Source: Motiliproteus sediminis (GTDB lineage Bacteria > Pseudomonadota > Gammaproteobacteria > Pseudomonadales > Balneatricaceae). From it: a stretch of DNA of 64,000 bases. A program made the position numbers and the translations under genes. A model generated the notes under the pieces. It had not been told where the DNA came from. It did not search any database and saw only the letters and a program-made list of their open reading frames with translations. Below, piece after piece: positions 7,308 through 15,602 of the stretch; position 1 is the stretch's first letter; the number at the start of each line of letters is the position of its first letter. Location: positions 1 through 64,000 of the forward strand of contig NZ_JAERQK010000008.1 of the NCBI RefSeq assembly GCF_017912535.1. The letters run 5' to 3'.

Positions 7308-8369
7308 CTAAGTGTCGCAATCATCAACATGCCTGCCAGCTGAAGTTAGAGCTTCTATGATTGGATCATAAAAGGTTATCCCTGTGATCGGGTCAAAACT
7401 GTCGCCAAGAGATTCAGAGCCGTCGATGAGTAGCTGAGCCTTAGATTCTGCAGCATTCATGAAAAAGAGCTGGGTAGCTAACCAATCCTCCTCTGTGTAC
7501 TCATAACATGAGAAGTGCAAGCTGATGGTAAAGTGGCCGCCAAGTGCTGTTGCTGTGGCGTCAATGCTAATTTCGAAACTTTCCTGCTCTTCATCACCCA
7601 TCTTCATTGACCCACGGAACGAGTATACCTCGTCAATCAAACAGACCAATCGGATACAGGAGAGTGTTCTAAGAGCTATATCGGTGGTGCAGTGATCGAG
7701 ATCTTCTATAGGGCTGAGTACTGGGATTTGTGGGCTGATTCCTTTGGGATACTGCTGTTGGAGTTCAGTAAGTCGGTGGTGTGCGATTGCAATCTGTAAT
7801 GGTTTTTGAAAATTCGAGGTGAGCGGGCCGAACTCATTGGCATGGGCGCATGCAGTCCAGTATGCTTCGGTGAGGCTCATTAAGTACTTCCACTGAGTGC
7901 TTTCGAGTTCCGGAAAAACGTGTTTAGCGGCTTCCAACATGTCGGTTAAGGGTAACAATGAGTTGCATGCACGTTCCGTGCTCTCGAACGTTTGCAACTC
8001 CTCTTTTAGCTGATTGAGGGTCTGTGTTTTGTCGAAGCAGATAATCTCAGTTGCACCGCCAAAGAACTTGCACGCGTCCCTCCAGGCTTCTGTAAATTTT
8101 GGATGTTTGTCGAAAAAATTATCCCCTACCGATAGTTCGTCTAGTTCTCCTGGGGCGATAGCGCAGTTAGGTTGTATGTACCGATGAAAGCCCTCTAACC
8201 CCTTCTTTGTGTCACTGTATCGGAGTAGGTTTATTTCCCATATTCTCCCCTGCGCCGTCGTTGAGAAGTACATAGCTACTCGTATCGACAATCTACACCT
8301 AAAGGCGCTGGATAAGTCGTATAGCGATTCTCGGGAAGTGGGGCGCAGTTTTTCGCCTGTTGTAGTCAT
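7308..8369 (-). CDS. DnaQ-like (DEDD exonuclease fold) protein, probably catalytically altered
   Basis: 353 residues. The first third resembles the DnaQ/DEDD exonuclease fold: a strand STTAQGRIWEINLLRY, then FHRYIQPNCAI, DNFFDKHPKFTEAWRDACKFFGG and TEIICFDKTQTLNQL. These follow the spacing of epsilon-type proofreading domains. The DxE pair of motif I is not evident (it reads YFSTT), so nuclease activity is doubtful. The rest has no recognised family. ATG at 8369 is chosen over GTG at 8375. It is divergent from the next gene with about 160 bases between. Confidence 0.6.
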   Translation of the reverse strand: MTTTGEKLRPTSRESLYDLSSAFRCRLSIRVAMYFSTTAQGRIWEINLLRYSDTKKGLEGFHRYIQPNCAIAPGELDELSVGDNFFDKHPKFTEAWRDACKFFGGATEIICFDKTQTLNQLKEELQTFESTERACNSLLPLTDMLEAAKHVFPELESTQWKYLMSLTEAYWTACAHANEFGPLTSNFQKPLQIAIAHHRLTELQQQYPKGISPQIPVLSPIEDLDHCTTDIALRTLSCIRLVCLIDEVYSFRGSMKMGDEEQESFEISIDATATALGGHFTISLHFSCYEYTEEDWLATQLFFMNAAESKAQLLIDGSESLGDSFDPITGITFYDPIIEALTSAGRHVDDCDT

Positions 8370-8533
8370 GGACACTCTCTTATCCTCTTCGGTTGATCGA
8401 GAGGTAACAGGCTTTAGGAGGAGATAAGCGCCGTTTTTTTAAATAGTGCGTGGGCGTTCAACTTCGGCCTTGCGGGCTCGGACCTCCAAAAACCAGCGTT
8501 TTCGAAAACCAATTGTTAAACAAGGATCTGTTG

Positions 8534-9433
8534 ATGGAAAAAACTTACTTTATCCGCCATTCGGGACAACTTGACGTTGATGATCACACGATTGATTTAC
8601 TCTGGAATGGTGACTTTATCGGGCTTCACTTTCCTCAAGATAACGTCGCACCTTTCGAGGACGGGGACTCGAAAAGCTTAGACCCTAATGATTACAAAGA
8701 TACGGCCCGACACTCATTGGAGCGTTTTCACACGCTTGCTCGGGAGGGTGGGTATGTTTTTGCCGCCTATAGGGATAAGGAAGGAGCTAAATTAGGGTAC
8801 GTGGCTCCCGACTCTACGGTTGAACTTCTGAGAGGAAAATGGGGGCAATTGGATGAGTTCGAAGGCAGGGATGCGATCCTCAAGGTACTAAAACTATCTA
8901 GCACAAAACAACTCACGGCCCTACAAAGCATCTCTTTCAAGGCGGTGCAGCCTCAGCAAGGCACCTTTTGTCAGTGGCACAAAATCGGCCGACGTGTCGA
9001 AGCAACCTTCAACGGAGAGCGGCCAAGCACCCTCAACGACCTGACTCCCGACTTGCAAGAAGTCATGTGCATGGAATACCTGAGGACGGACCTAGCAAAA
9101 CGGCACGGACTTCCAAAATTACAAACAACCATCCTGCCCGTGGGTCGCACATTGCTTGATCTTGATATCTTTGGCTTGGCTGAAGATGGACAAACAATTT
9201 CAGCTCAGGTCACCTTCCACAAACTCGGTGACGCCGATGAAAAACTGCACAGACTCAAGCCATATGCTGGAACGGGAAATCATGCTGTCTATTTCTGCAA
9301 TTGCGCCGATTCCTGCGAAGTAGAGGGCGTAAAGGTCTTCCCAATAAGTACTGTTTTTGACGAGTTCTGCAAAGGGTCTAAAGACGGCATAAGGTGGTTT
9401 GAAGTCGCTGTAGGTGACAACACGTCTTTCTGA
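8534..9433 (+). CDS. Unknown protein, possible restriction-endonuclease-like C-terminal domain
   Basis: 299 residues starting at ATG 8534 behind AAGGAT; longer upstream starts lack a ribosome site. The N-terminal half has no recognised family. The C-terminal part has LLDLDIFGLAEDGQTISAQVTFHKL, which resembles the D-X(n)-(E/Q)-X-K strand pair of PD-(D/E)XK nucleases, with Gln-Val-Thr where Glu-X-Lys would be expected. It is followed by NHAVYFCNC and VKVFPISTVFDEF, like the end of Mrr-type folds. The domain call is tentative. The gene is divergent from the DnaQ-like gene and could form a pair with it. Confidence 0.65.
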   Translation: MEKTYFIRHSGQLDVDDHTIDLLWNGDFIGLHFPQDNVAPFEDGDSKSLDPNDYKDTARHSLERFHTLAREGGYVFAAYRDKEGAKLGYVAPDSTVELLRGKWGQLDEFEGRDAILKVLKLSSTKQLTALQSISFKAVQPQQGTFCQWHKIGRRVEATFNGERPSTLNDLTPDLQEVMCMEYLRTDLAKRHGLPKLQTTILPVGRTLLDLDIFGLAEDGQTISAQVTFHKLGDADEKLHRLKPYAGTGNHAVYFCNCADSCEVEGVKVFPISTVFDEFCKGSKDGIRWFEVAVGDNTSF

Positions 9434-9489
9434 CAGCGGGCTGGACACACCTATTGATAAGCCTAAATACTTAAACCATTCACCTTTCT

Positions 9490-9699
9490 TTAACGATCGA
9501 AGGCGTCCGGTTCAAGCTCTATAACGGGGACAGTGCTGTAACTCTGTTCCCATTCGCTCCTTTTGGCGCCTGCTTTCACTAGGACAATCGCACCGCTACG
9601 CACATAAAGATCAACGTCGTCGCCGATATCGACATCAAGCGCTTGCAACATCTCTGGCGTCAACGGGACCTCACGATTCCTTCCAATCTTCGTTCTCAT
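9490..9699 (-). CDS. AbrB/MazE/VapB-type antitoxin-like DNA-binding protein
   Basis: 69 residues. The first 45 fit a swapped-hairpin AbrB domain: GRNREVPLTPEMLQALDVDIGDDVDLYVRSGAIVLVK. The acidic C-terminal tail (VIELEPDAFDR) would bind a toxin. GGAGGAG lies just before the ATG. No PIN or MazF toxin is adjacent; the next leftward-reading gene upstream is a DEDDh exonuclease, which could be the partner or unrelated. A second, broken copy of its 3' end is at 7094-7165. Confidence 0.8.
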   Translation of the reverse strand: MRTKIGRNREVPLTPEMLQALDVDIGDDVDLYVRSGAIVLVKAGAKRSEWEQSYSTVPVIELEPDAFDR

Positions 9700-9739
9700 A
9701 GTCTCCTCCAGATGCAGTCGCAGTTCATGCTATTGGCTT

Positions 9740-10234
9740 TCACTTCAGACTTTCTACCGGTAAGCCTCGAACCGCTGCAGCGATAGCCCGCGCATCTTCG
9801 AGTGCATGATGGGGTCGGTGAGCCGCATCTAAACGCGCCCTCAGTTCCGAATGCCAGAGTGGATGAAAGTGCTCGAAGAGGTACTGCACCACAAACGCTT
9901 GATCATTGGGTTGGGTAAGTCCCGCCCCAAGAAACAGTCGTTGAATCCACCAGCCGTCCCATTGTTCGCTGTCTGAAAGGACGACCTTACCCGCCAAGGC
10001 TTGGTTTAATCGCGCGCACGCATCGCGAACATCAAGGCCCTCGTCGATCAGGGTGCGGCGGCTAAGGTTGTGGAGTTTCTGCGCCTCGGTACTCCAGTGA
10101 TCCCAGGGCTCAAGACTCGTGTCGGGATTGATTAGAAAACGATCCGAGTCGTCTGTTTTCAGGCACACCCAGCCAATCTCGATGGGGTAGGAGCGCGTAT
10201 CCAATCCGCTTGCTTCAACATCGATAATAATCAT
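9740..10234 (-). CDS. DEDDh 3'-5' exonuclease
   Basis: 164 residues from ATG 10234, chosen because GGAGGAAGG lies just upstream and the protein begins at once with motif I, MIIIDVEASGLD (Asp and Glu of DxE). IEIGWV, then SDSEQWD (motif II Asp region) and HHALEDARAIA (motif III, His and Asp) complete a DEDDh active site. The size and form fit small DnaQ-fold exonucleases (3'-5' exoribonuclease-like) common in mobile elements. It lies between two antitoxin-like genes on the same strand. Confidence 0.85.
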   Translation of the reverse strand: MIIIDVEASGLDTRSYPIEIGWVCLKTDDSDRFLINPDTSLEPWDHWSTEAQKLHNLSRRTLIDEGLDVRDACARLNQALAGKVVLSDSEQWDGWWIQRLFLGAGLTQPNDQAFVVQYLFEHFHPLWHSELRARLDAAHRPHHALEDARAIAAAVRGLPVESLK

Positions 10235-10349
10235 GATGCACCTTCCTCCGTTAGTACTTACTGGCTGACCAGGCGCGAAACCGGGACTCGTTTGTCCTAT
10301 CCCAAATAATCGCAATCTGCATGCGAGCGTTGCCCATTAAAACGACCAC

Positions 10350-10514
10350 TTAGCCGAGGTTGATGCTTTTCTTCAGGGCACTGTACAGCTCAGCCGGGAC
10401 CCAATAGGCGATGACCTGCCCGCGTTCGGTGATCGCCAACAGCTGCTGTTTACGCATCCATTGGCGTAGCTCACGCCGCAGCTTGGTTTTAGGTAAATAC
10501 TGAATACTGTCCAT
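10350..10514 (-). CDS. Small Phd/YefM-like antitoxin candidate
   Basis: 54 residues from ATG 10514, with GAGGAG seven bases upstream; the frame continues further upstream but without a better start. The sequence LPKTKLRRELRQWMRKQQLLAITERGQVIAYWVP has the pattern of Phd/YefM N-terminal domains: helix, then a strand ending in the phrase I-T-x-x-G-x-x-I-A. It lacks a long toxin-binding tail. Same strand as the DEDDh gene 115 bases downstream. Antitoxin role is inferred. Confidence 0.6.
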   Translation of the reverse strand: MDSIQYLPKTKLRRELRQWMRKQQLLAITERGQVIAYWVPAELYSALKKSINLG

Positions 10515-10628
10515 CCCTTTGCTCCTCAAATACCTATCCCCTTTCGACCAAGCACGTGTATCACCCGAAGGATTCACGCAGGCACAGAGCAAGGGGTTCC
10601 CCTGTGCCAACAGTCTGACCGTTACCGG

Positions 10629-11885
10629 TCATGGCCGCGAAGCTCGATACCAATCGGCGGATCCGCAATAGAAGCGCGCATCGCTAATTTCGGTGGAGAG
10701 ACAGAGCGTGTCGAGAAACGCATAACGATCCGGCTCTTCACGCCGCTTCGCCGCAACAAAACCCTCGACGCTGACGGGATAGGAGAGATCGATTTGGGAC
10801 AGAGCCTCAAAGGGATCCTTGCTCGCCGCTTTGTCTTCAATCCACTTGAGCCATTCAATCTGCGTTCGAGTTAGTACTCCCGATAGGGCAAAGCGGGCGC
10901 GAGCTTCGCTGGCAAAATCACGCAATTCAGCGGCCTGAGCACGGCGTGCCATCAAGTCAGTGAGGTTGTCGTCGCAGGACTGTTGCCGCCGAATCGCCTC
11001 ATTCACCAGCCGTCGCAGTTCCTGGCGATGCCCTTCGAGGACAAGCCGCTCCTTTTCCCGCCGCTCGGCGCGTTCCTGTTTGATGATCTCCTCTTCAAAC
11101 GCTTCCAGTATGTCGTGGACCTGGTCCTCCAATTTTTGCCGTTTGCCATCCCGAAACGCCGCACCGTAGCGCCGACCAGTACGTATCTCGAGCCAACCCG
11201 CACCTGTGTAGGAGCGCTCCGTTTCTTGGAAGGAGTAACGTGATTTCACCTCAATGGCGGTCAAATGTTCGCGGATCAGAAAGGCTACCTCCCGGCCACC
11301 AATCTGCACCCAATTGGTCGGCTTGCGTTCATCCTCTCCTGTCCCGATACGCAGCCTCCACCGTCGTGTTTTGAACGCGCGCACCAACTGGTCATACAGC
11401 AGCAACGCCCGCTGGAGCGTTTCCGGAAACACATGCACGACCGGTATCCCCTCAACCGCTGGCGACAGGTAACGATGACGGTCATCGCGTGGGCAACGAG
11501 GTGAGGCATAGGAGCGATGGGCGCGTCGAATCAACGGTAACGCCTCGGCCATCTTCAGTTTACGTGGTGGGATGACGTCGGCAGGGCGCTCGTACGGTTC
11601 AAAACACGCCAACGGTGTGGTTTTTGTGCGGCTCGTTCTCCGCTTTTTCGGCGCGGGCATGACCACGGTAAGATCGGGGTTCCCCGACAACGCAGGTCGA
11701 AGCGGCGTCGTACTGAATGCCGCCTGCGTCCAGTAGCCGGCTGTCGGCAAGGGAATCTCCTGCTCTCGGCACAGCCGCGTCAGCTGCGCCGCAGTGACGC
11801 CCCACAGCACAGCCAAGCGACTGCGCGGCATTGACCACACGGCCTCATAAAGCGTCTGCCGGGTCAGTGATTGATCGGGTTCCAT
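10629..11885 (-). CDS. Transposon cargo protein with N-terminal HTH and coiled coil
   Basis: 418 residues from ATG 11885, with GGAGG six bases upstream. The N-terminal 45 residues (TRQTLYEAVWSMPRSRLAVLWGVTAAQLTRLCREQEIPLPTAGYW) look like a helix-turn-helix. The middle has beta-rich segments including GAGWLEIRTGRRYGAAFRDG, followed by a charged coiled coil (about residues 260-320). No enzyme motif is seen. It follows the tns operon on the same strand, and may be a regulator or accessory factor of the element. Confidence 0.7.
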   Translation of the reverse strand: MEPDQSLTRQTLYEAVWSMPRSRLAVLWGVTAAQLTRLCREQEIPLPTAGYWTQAAFSTTPLRPALSGNPDLTVVMPAPKKRRTSRTKTTPLACFEPYERPADVIPPRKLKMAEALPLIRRAHRSYASPRCPRDDRHRYLSPAVEGIPVVHVFPETLQRALLLYDQLVRAFKTRRWRLRIGTGEDERKPTNWVQIGGREVAFLIREHLTAIEVKSRYSFQETERSYTGAGWLEIRTGRRYGAAFRDGKRQKLEDQVHDILEAFEEEIIKQERAERREKERLVLEGHRQELRRLVNEAIRRQQSCDDNLTDLMARRAQAAELRDFASEARARFALSGVLTRTQIEWLKWIEDKAASKDPFEALSQIDLSYPVSVEGFVAAKRREEPDRYAFLDTLCLSTEISDARFYCGSADWYRASRP

Positions 11886-11936
11886 GCCACACCTCCAACA
11901 TTTTTCAGCACCCTTGGCTTCACGCATTCACTCAGG

Positions 11937-12167
11937 TCACGCCAGATCCAATGACACCTGCAGCACACCGCGAGTACGCAAAAACTCAGCGGCGGTATCC
12001 AGCTTGCGGAACCGCCGCACCGACTCGCGCCGCGAACGCAGCTGAAAGCGCTCACGTCCCATCCGCGCCTGGATCGCATAGCCGCCCTCGCAGCGCACGA
12101 TCAAAAATTCGCGAATCGCATGGGCGGCAATCAGCGTTGCCAAGGTCTCTTCTTTCAGCAGTTTCAT
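11937..12167 (-). CDS. Small basic protein of the transposon core region
   Basis: 76 residues from ATG 12167, preceded by GGGAGG. Very basic in the second half (MGRERFQLRSRRESVRRFRKLDTAAEFLRTRG), which suggests nucleic-acid binding. No family recognised. It sits between the fifth core gene and the HTH/coiled-coil gene, all leftward. Confidence 0.6.
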   Translation of the reverse strand: MKLLKEETLATLIAAHAIREFLIVRCEGGYAIQARMGRERFQLRSRRESVRRFRKLDTAAEFLRTRGVLQVSLDLA

Positions 12168-12280
12168 CCGAACCTCCCACCAAAAAATCGAGCCACGGAA
12201 CCAGGCATACCAGGTGTGGCTAGCCACTAGTGCCACCCCTGGCAACCACTAACTACACCCCGTCCGCCAAGGTCCCCACC

Positions 12281-12715
12281 TCAGGCGGTGCGTTTTGAAC
12301 ATAACCGCCTATTACGCGCAGTCGCTTCCTTGACGCATTTAGGCACCCGGTCTTGCACAGGGCAGCCCGCATACGGCCCACCGCACTGGATCCGCCCGGG
12401 ATAAAGCACATCATTCACGATGGCATTTCTGTCAACCCAGCCCGGCCCGTTAAGTTGCCAGCGGCAATCCAAACTGATGACCTCGCCAATGTCGACGTTC
12501 AGCTCCCGTACCCTAAGGCAGCGAATAAGGCGACCAGGTGCGAACCTGCCCTCACGATCTGTCACCACTCTTCCGTAAACGATCAGGGGCATGAAATCGG
12601 GGTGTTTTTTAGCGAATTGGGCCCGCCACTGATCACATACAGGGGGATAATGCACACTCCAGTCTTCGATTACGTAGCTCAGCGGGAAGTCACGGTATTT
12701 TTCGTTATTAGCCAT
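12281..12715 (-). CDS. Fifth gene of the tns operon, unknown function
   Basis: 144 residues. Its ATG overlaps the tniQ stop by one base (TGATG), so it is coupled to the transposition genes. It contains several Cys residues near the C-terminus (CGGPYAGC, PKCVKEA, RRLCSK) that could bind zinc, and otherwise no recognised motif. Its place corresponds to that of extra targeting genes such as tnsE in Tn7, but it shows no resemblance to TnsE by eye. An accessory role in transposition is inferred from position only. Confidence 0.65.
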   Translation of the reverse strand: MANNEKYRDFPLSYVIEDWSVHYPPVCDQWRAQFAKKHPDFMPLIVYGRVVTDREGRFAPGRLIRCLRVRELNVDIGEVISLDCRWQLNGPGWVDRNAIVNDVLYPGRIQCGGPYAGCPVQDRVPKCVKEATARNRRLCSKRTA

Positions 12716-14586
12716 CAGGCGGCCCTCTCTTCATTGTTATTGTTATTCTCAAACCAACAGGCCCGCAGCAGCGGGGCGCCGATGAGCGGCTCCAGCTGCA
12801 GCAACTGCTGCTGATGGATAAAGGGCTGTGGCGCTCCCTTGCCACGCCGCGCGGCCCACAGCAGGGGGATGTCGTGATCAACGCAGTAGCGGCTGATACG
12901 TGACGACTGAGTGCCGGCCTCGCGGGCCAAAACCGCTAGTGGTGTGTACTGCTGCCGAAAAGCGTTGATCGAGGTGCGACAGATTCCTGCATCCTCAAAA
13001 GTGAGGTATTCGCGCGCAATAAGATCATCGATCACCAGAGGGTCACAGCCGATCAATTGCGATGCTTCGTAGGGCGTTAAACAGGCTCGGTGTGCCTTTT
13101 GCTCCGCCACCCAGGCCTCAACAGCCTGACGCGGCAGGCGCATCTGATTCAGAGCCTCGTCACGGGCTAGTGCGAAGGGCATCGTACCGTCCAGTACGCG
13201 TTTAATAAGACACGCCGCGATCTCTGGCCCCTTGAGTTTTTTGCGCAATACCTCGTCCAAGGTGCAGACTTCAGTCTCGCCCGAGGACGCCAGGATCCCA
13301 GTAGCAAATCGATCACGAAAGGCAGCCACATCGCTTTCACAGAATGAGGACGAGCGTTCTGGAATCGTGCGCACGCGAAATACGCGGCGACGACGCAACT
13401 CTTCAAGCACAGATTCGGGCAGCCCTAATCGCCGTGAGGCTTCCCGACCAATCAGACTGTCAGCGGTGGCGTCCTTGCACGGCAGCCCGCCATGGGTATC
13501 GATTAGCCAGCCGCGCCCTGAACCGCCCGGGTGTGCGGCCACACTACCCAATTTAATTAACGTGCGAACGGTCGGCACGTACACCCCGATCAATTCCGCT
13601 GCTTTATTGATCCCCACATAACGAGGCCCCTGCTCACCGACGGCCGACAGGTGACAAGGATGTAGTCGCGCAGGTTGCGTGCGCCCACCTGACCACTCGC
13701 AGAAAGCCTTGAACAGAAAATCACAGCCGGTCACGCGCTGTCCGGCCTTGAACAAGGCGCCATAAAGACGCTCGTTCTGAGCACGCAGCCCGAGAGCGGA
13801 AACAGCGTCATTGCCACTGCTCGCCACCCGGTCCAAGTACTGATGAAACCCACGCGGCCAGTCCGATAATGCCTCGGCTGTCGCAACCAACTCGCCCTCC
13901 AAACCCGCTACATAGTGCCCCTCACGCGGCCGCTGCCCACCAAGCTTCTTAATCAGTTTCAGCAGCGACTCGAGATCCAGTGCTATCAACTGGTCAACCG
14001 GAAACCGCTCGGCGGCCAAGCGTGCCTCATCCACCCACTCCTGCTGACAGCGAGCGTGGACCAGGTGAAGCAACGCCAGCACGGCCTTGTTTCCATAACC
14101 GGGCGCCTCGTGAGTTAGAAAGTCCGCTTCGCAGCGACAGACGCACAGATCCGGCCGCGACCACGACAGCTTCATGCCGCAATCTGGACAGTGGGTCACA
14201 GGACGACACTGATGAATCGGGCAGGCGATCGCATGCCCCAAACTCCAGTACTGCTGATAGTAACCATGCTCCTGCACGCACAGCGGGCAAACCTTACTGG
14301 ACTTGAGGTCCAAGTACGGTTTGGTGGGTGTGGGTACACCGTTAGTAAACGCAGTGCGAAGACGCTCAAGTTCGTCATCGTTGCGATAGAGCAACGGCGA
14401 CAAAGGCAGTATTGGAATAACGGCTGCACGGGCCGCATTTGGCTCCAAGTCAGCCATGGCCGTCAGCGAGTTGATGGACTCGTAGCCGTTCAGTGCCGCC
14501 AAGCGGAGCAAGTAGCCCCGCTGCGACTCACCATCAATGAGTGGAGGCGTGGAGACCAATTTATACAGGGGTAAGGTCACGTTCAT
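12715..14586 (-). CDS. tniQ: TniQ/TnsD-family target-selector protein
   Basis: 623 residues. The N-terminal TniQ domain (PLIDGESQRGYLLRLAALNGY) is followed by paired zinc fingers: CPLCVQEHGYYQQYWSLGH..CPIH and CPDCGMKLSW..CVCRC (about residues 97-155). The long C-terminal half has several helix-turn-helix or winged-helix-like stretches, such as GINKAAELIGVYVPTVRTLI and TPYEASQLIGCDPLVIDDLI. Length and domain content fit TnsD, the protein that binds a fixed chromosomal attachment site and recruits TnsC. Here the site is inferred to be the 3' end of nrdJb. It overlaps tnsC by four bases. Confidence 0.9.
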   Translation of the reverse strand: MNVTLPLYKLVSTPPLIDGESQRGYLLRLAALNGYESINSLTAMADLEPNAARAAVIPILPLSPLLYRNDDELERLRTAFTNGVPTPTKPYLDLKSSKVCPLCVQEHGYYQQYWSLGHAIACPIHQCRPVTHCPDCGMKLSWSRPDLCVCRCEADFLTHEAPGYGNKAVLALLHLVHARCQQEWVDEARLAAERFPVDQLIALDLESLLKLIKKLGGQRPREGHYVAGLEGELVATAEALSDWPRGFHQYLDRVASSGNDAVSALGLRAQNERLYGALFKAGQRVTGCDFLFKAFCEWSGGRTQPARLHPCHLSAVGEQGPRYVGINKAAELIGVYVPTVRTLIKLGSVAAHPGGSGRGWLIDTHGGLPCKDATADSLIGREASRRLGLPESVLEELRRRRVFRVRTIPERSSSFCESDVAAFRDRFATGILASSGETEVCTLDEVLRKKLKGPEIAACLIKRVLDGTMPFALARDEALNQMRLPRQAVEAWVAEQKAHRACLTPYEASQLIGCDPLVIDDLIAREYLTFEDAGICRTSINAFRQQYTPLAVLAREAGTQSSRISRYCVDHDIPLLWAARRGKGAPQPFIHQQQLLQLEPLIGAPLLRACWFENNNNNEERAA

Positions 14587-15557
14587 TTTTTCAGCCCCAG
14601 CTTGCGCATCATGCGGTCATACACGGGCGTTTCCATCCCAAGAATCTGGGCAATAGCCGTCGTCGACGCCCGTTCCTCAAACTTCGGCGAGAAGGGGTTC
14701 TCGCCATTCAGGGGCAGCGTGCAGATCGCTGAACCGACAGCGTCGGCCAGGTGCTCCCACGTAACATAATTGCGTTGGTCGGTGTCACAATCAGCAACAA
14801 CTTGGGCGAAAATGTGCGCCAACTGTCCTTTTTTACCGGACGACGCACAGTACAAACGCCACAGTGCGTCATCGGTTAGCAGCTCGGGAAACTCGATGGG
14901 GCTACAGACATCAACCATCGCCGCCACCGTATGGTAGAGCTGTGACTGGTCCTGAGGATCAGCGAAATTGAGCTGCTTGAGGATAATTGGCCGACACGCT
15001 CGTCGATCCAGTTGATCATTAGCGCTTGAGGCCTCCAAGACATCGGGCGTGCCGGCCAGCACAATGGCGATCTGCGTATCGCCAATGAGCAGCTTGATCT
15101 CATCAACAAAGTTCACCTGCTGCTTGGTAGTACGATGCTGAATAACATGCTGACTCTCATCAATGATCAGCATATTGATCCCCATCTGCTTGATGCCCTC
15201 GCGCAAAATCCGTCGCAATGGGCGGAGACGGAAGTTGTATTTGAACGGGATCTGCAGAGCCTCGAGGAGTTTGATGGTGAAGTCGTTGACGTTGGAGGCA
15301 GATTCCAACTCGCAATAACCGATTCGGGCTTGACGCTGATCGGGGCTATCTTGAGCCTGATGCCGGTTCGCAAAGGCTTTGACGATGGCCGATTTTCCAA
15401 GACCCGAATCCCCCGCGATGATAACGGCGAAGGGATTGAGTTTGGCCTGAGAGCGCACAAGCGCCTGCCCCATCAAGCGGTGTACCTGGTCGCTGACCGG
15501 ACAGGATAAAAAAAGACAATCGAGATTGCGTAGGATCGTTTCGTACGGGACTTTCAC
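14583..15557 (-). CDS. tnsC: TnsC/TniB-type AAA+ ATPase
   Basis: 324 residues. Walker A GDSGLGKSAIVKAF is at about residues 49-62 and Walker B MLIIDESQHV at about 129-136 (Asp 133, Glu 134). A sensor region follows in AIVLAGTPDVLE. The family links the target selector to the transposase and assembles on DNA as ATP-bound filaments. It is transcribed after tnsB, with a 45-base gap, and before tniQ with a four-base overlap. Confidence 0.92.
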   Translation of the reverse strand: MKVPYETILRNLDCLFLSCPVSDQVHRLMGQALVRSQAKLNPFAVIIAGDSGLGKSAIVKAFANRHQAQDSPDQRQARIGYCELESASNVNDFTIKLLEALQIPFKYNFRLRPLRRILREGIKQMGINMLIIDESQHVIQHRTTKQQVNFVDEIKLLIGDTQIAIVLAGTPDVLEASSANDQLDRRACRPIILKQLNFADPQDQSQLYHTVAAMVDVCSPIEFPELLTDDALWRLYCASSGKKGQLAHIFAQVVADCDTDQRNYVTWEHLADAVGSAICTLPLNGENPFSPKFEERASTTAIAQILGMETPVYDRMMRKLGLKK

Positions 15558-15602
15558 GGGTAATACCTCATTTATTGTTGTTGTTATGAGAGGCGGCCAT
15601 GA

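Noticed and set aside
8456-8521. Possible integron attC site (GTTCAAC ... GTTAAAC, 66 bp) before the gene at 8534
   Set aside because: The outer core sequences fit, but the inner arms are not clearly complementary, there is no second attC, and no integrase gene is present.
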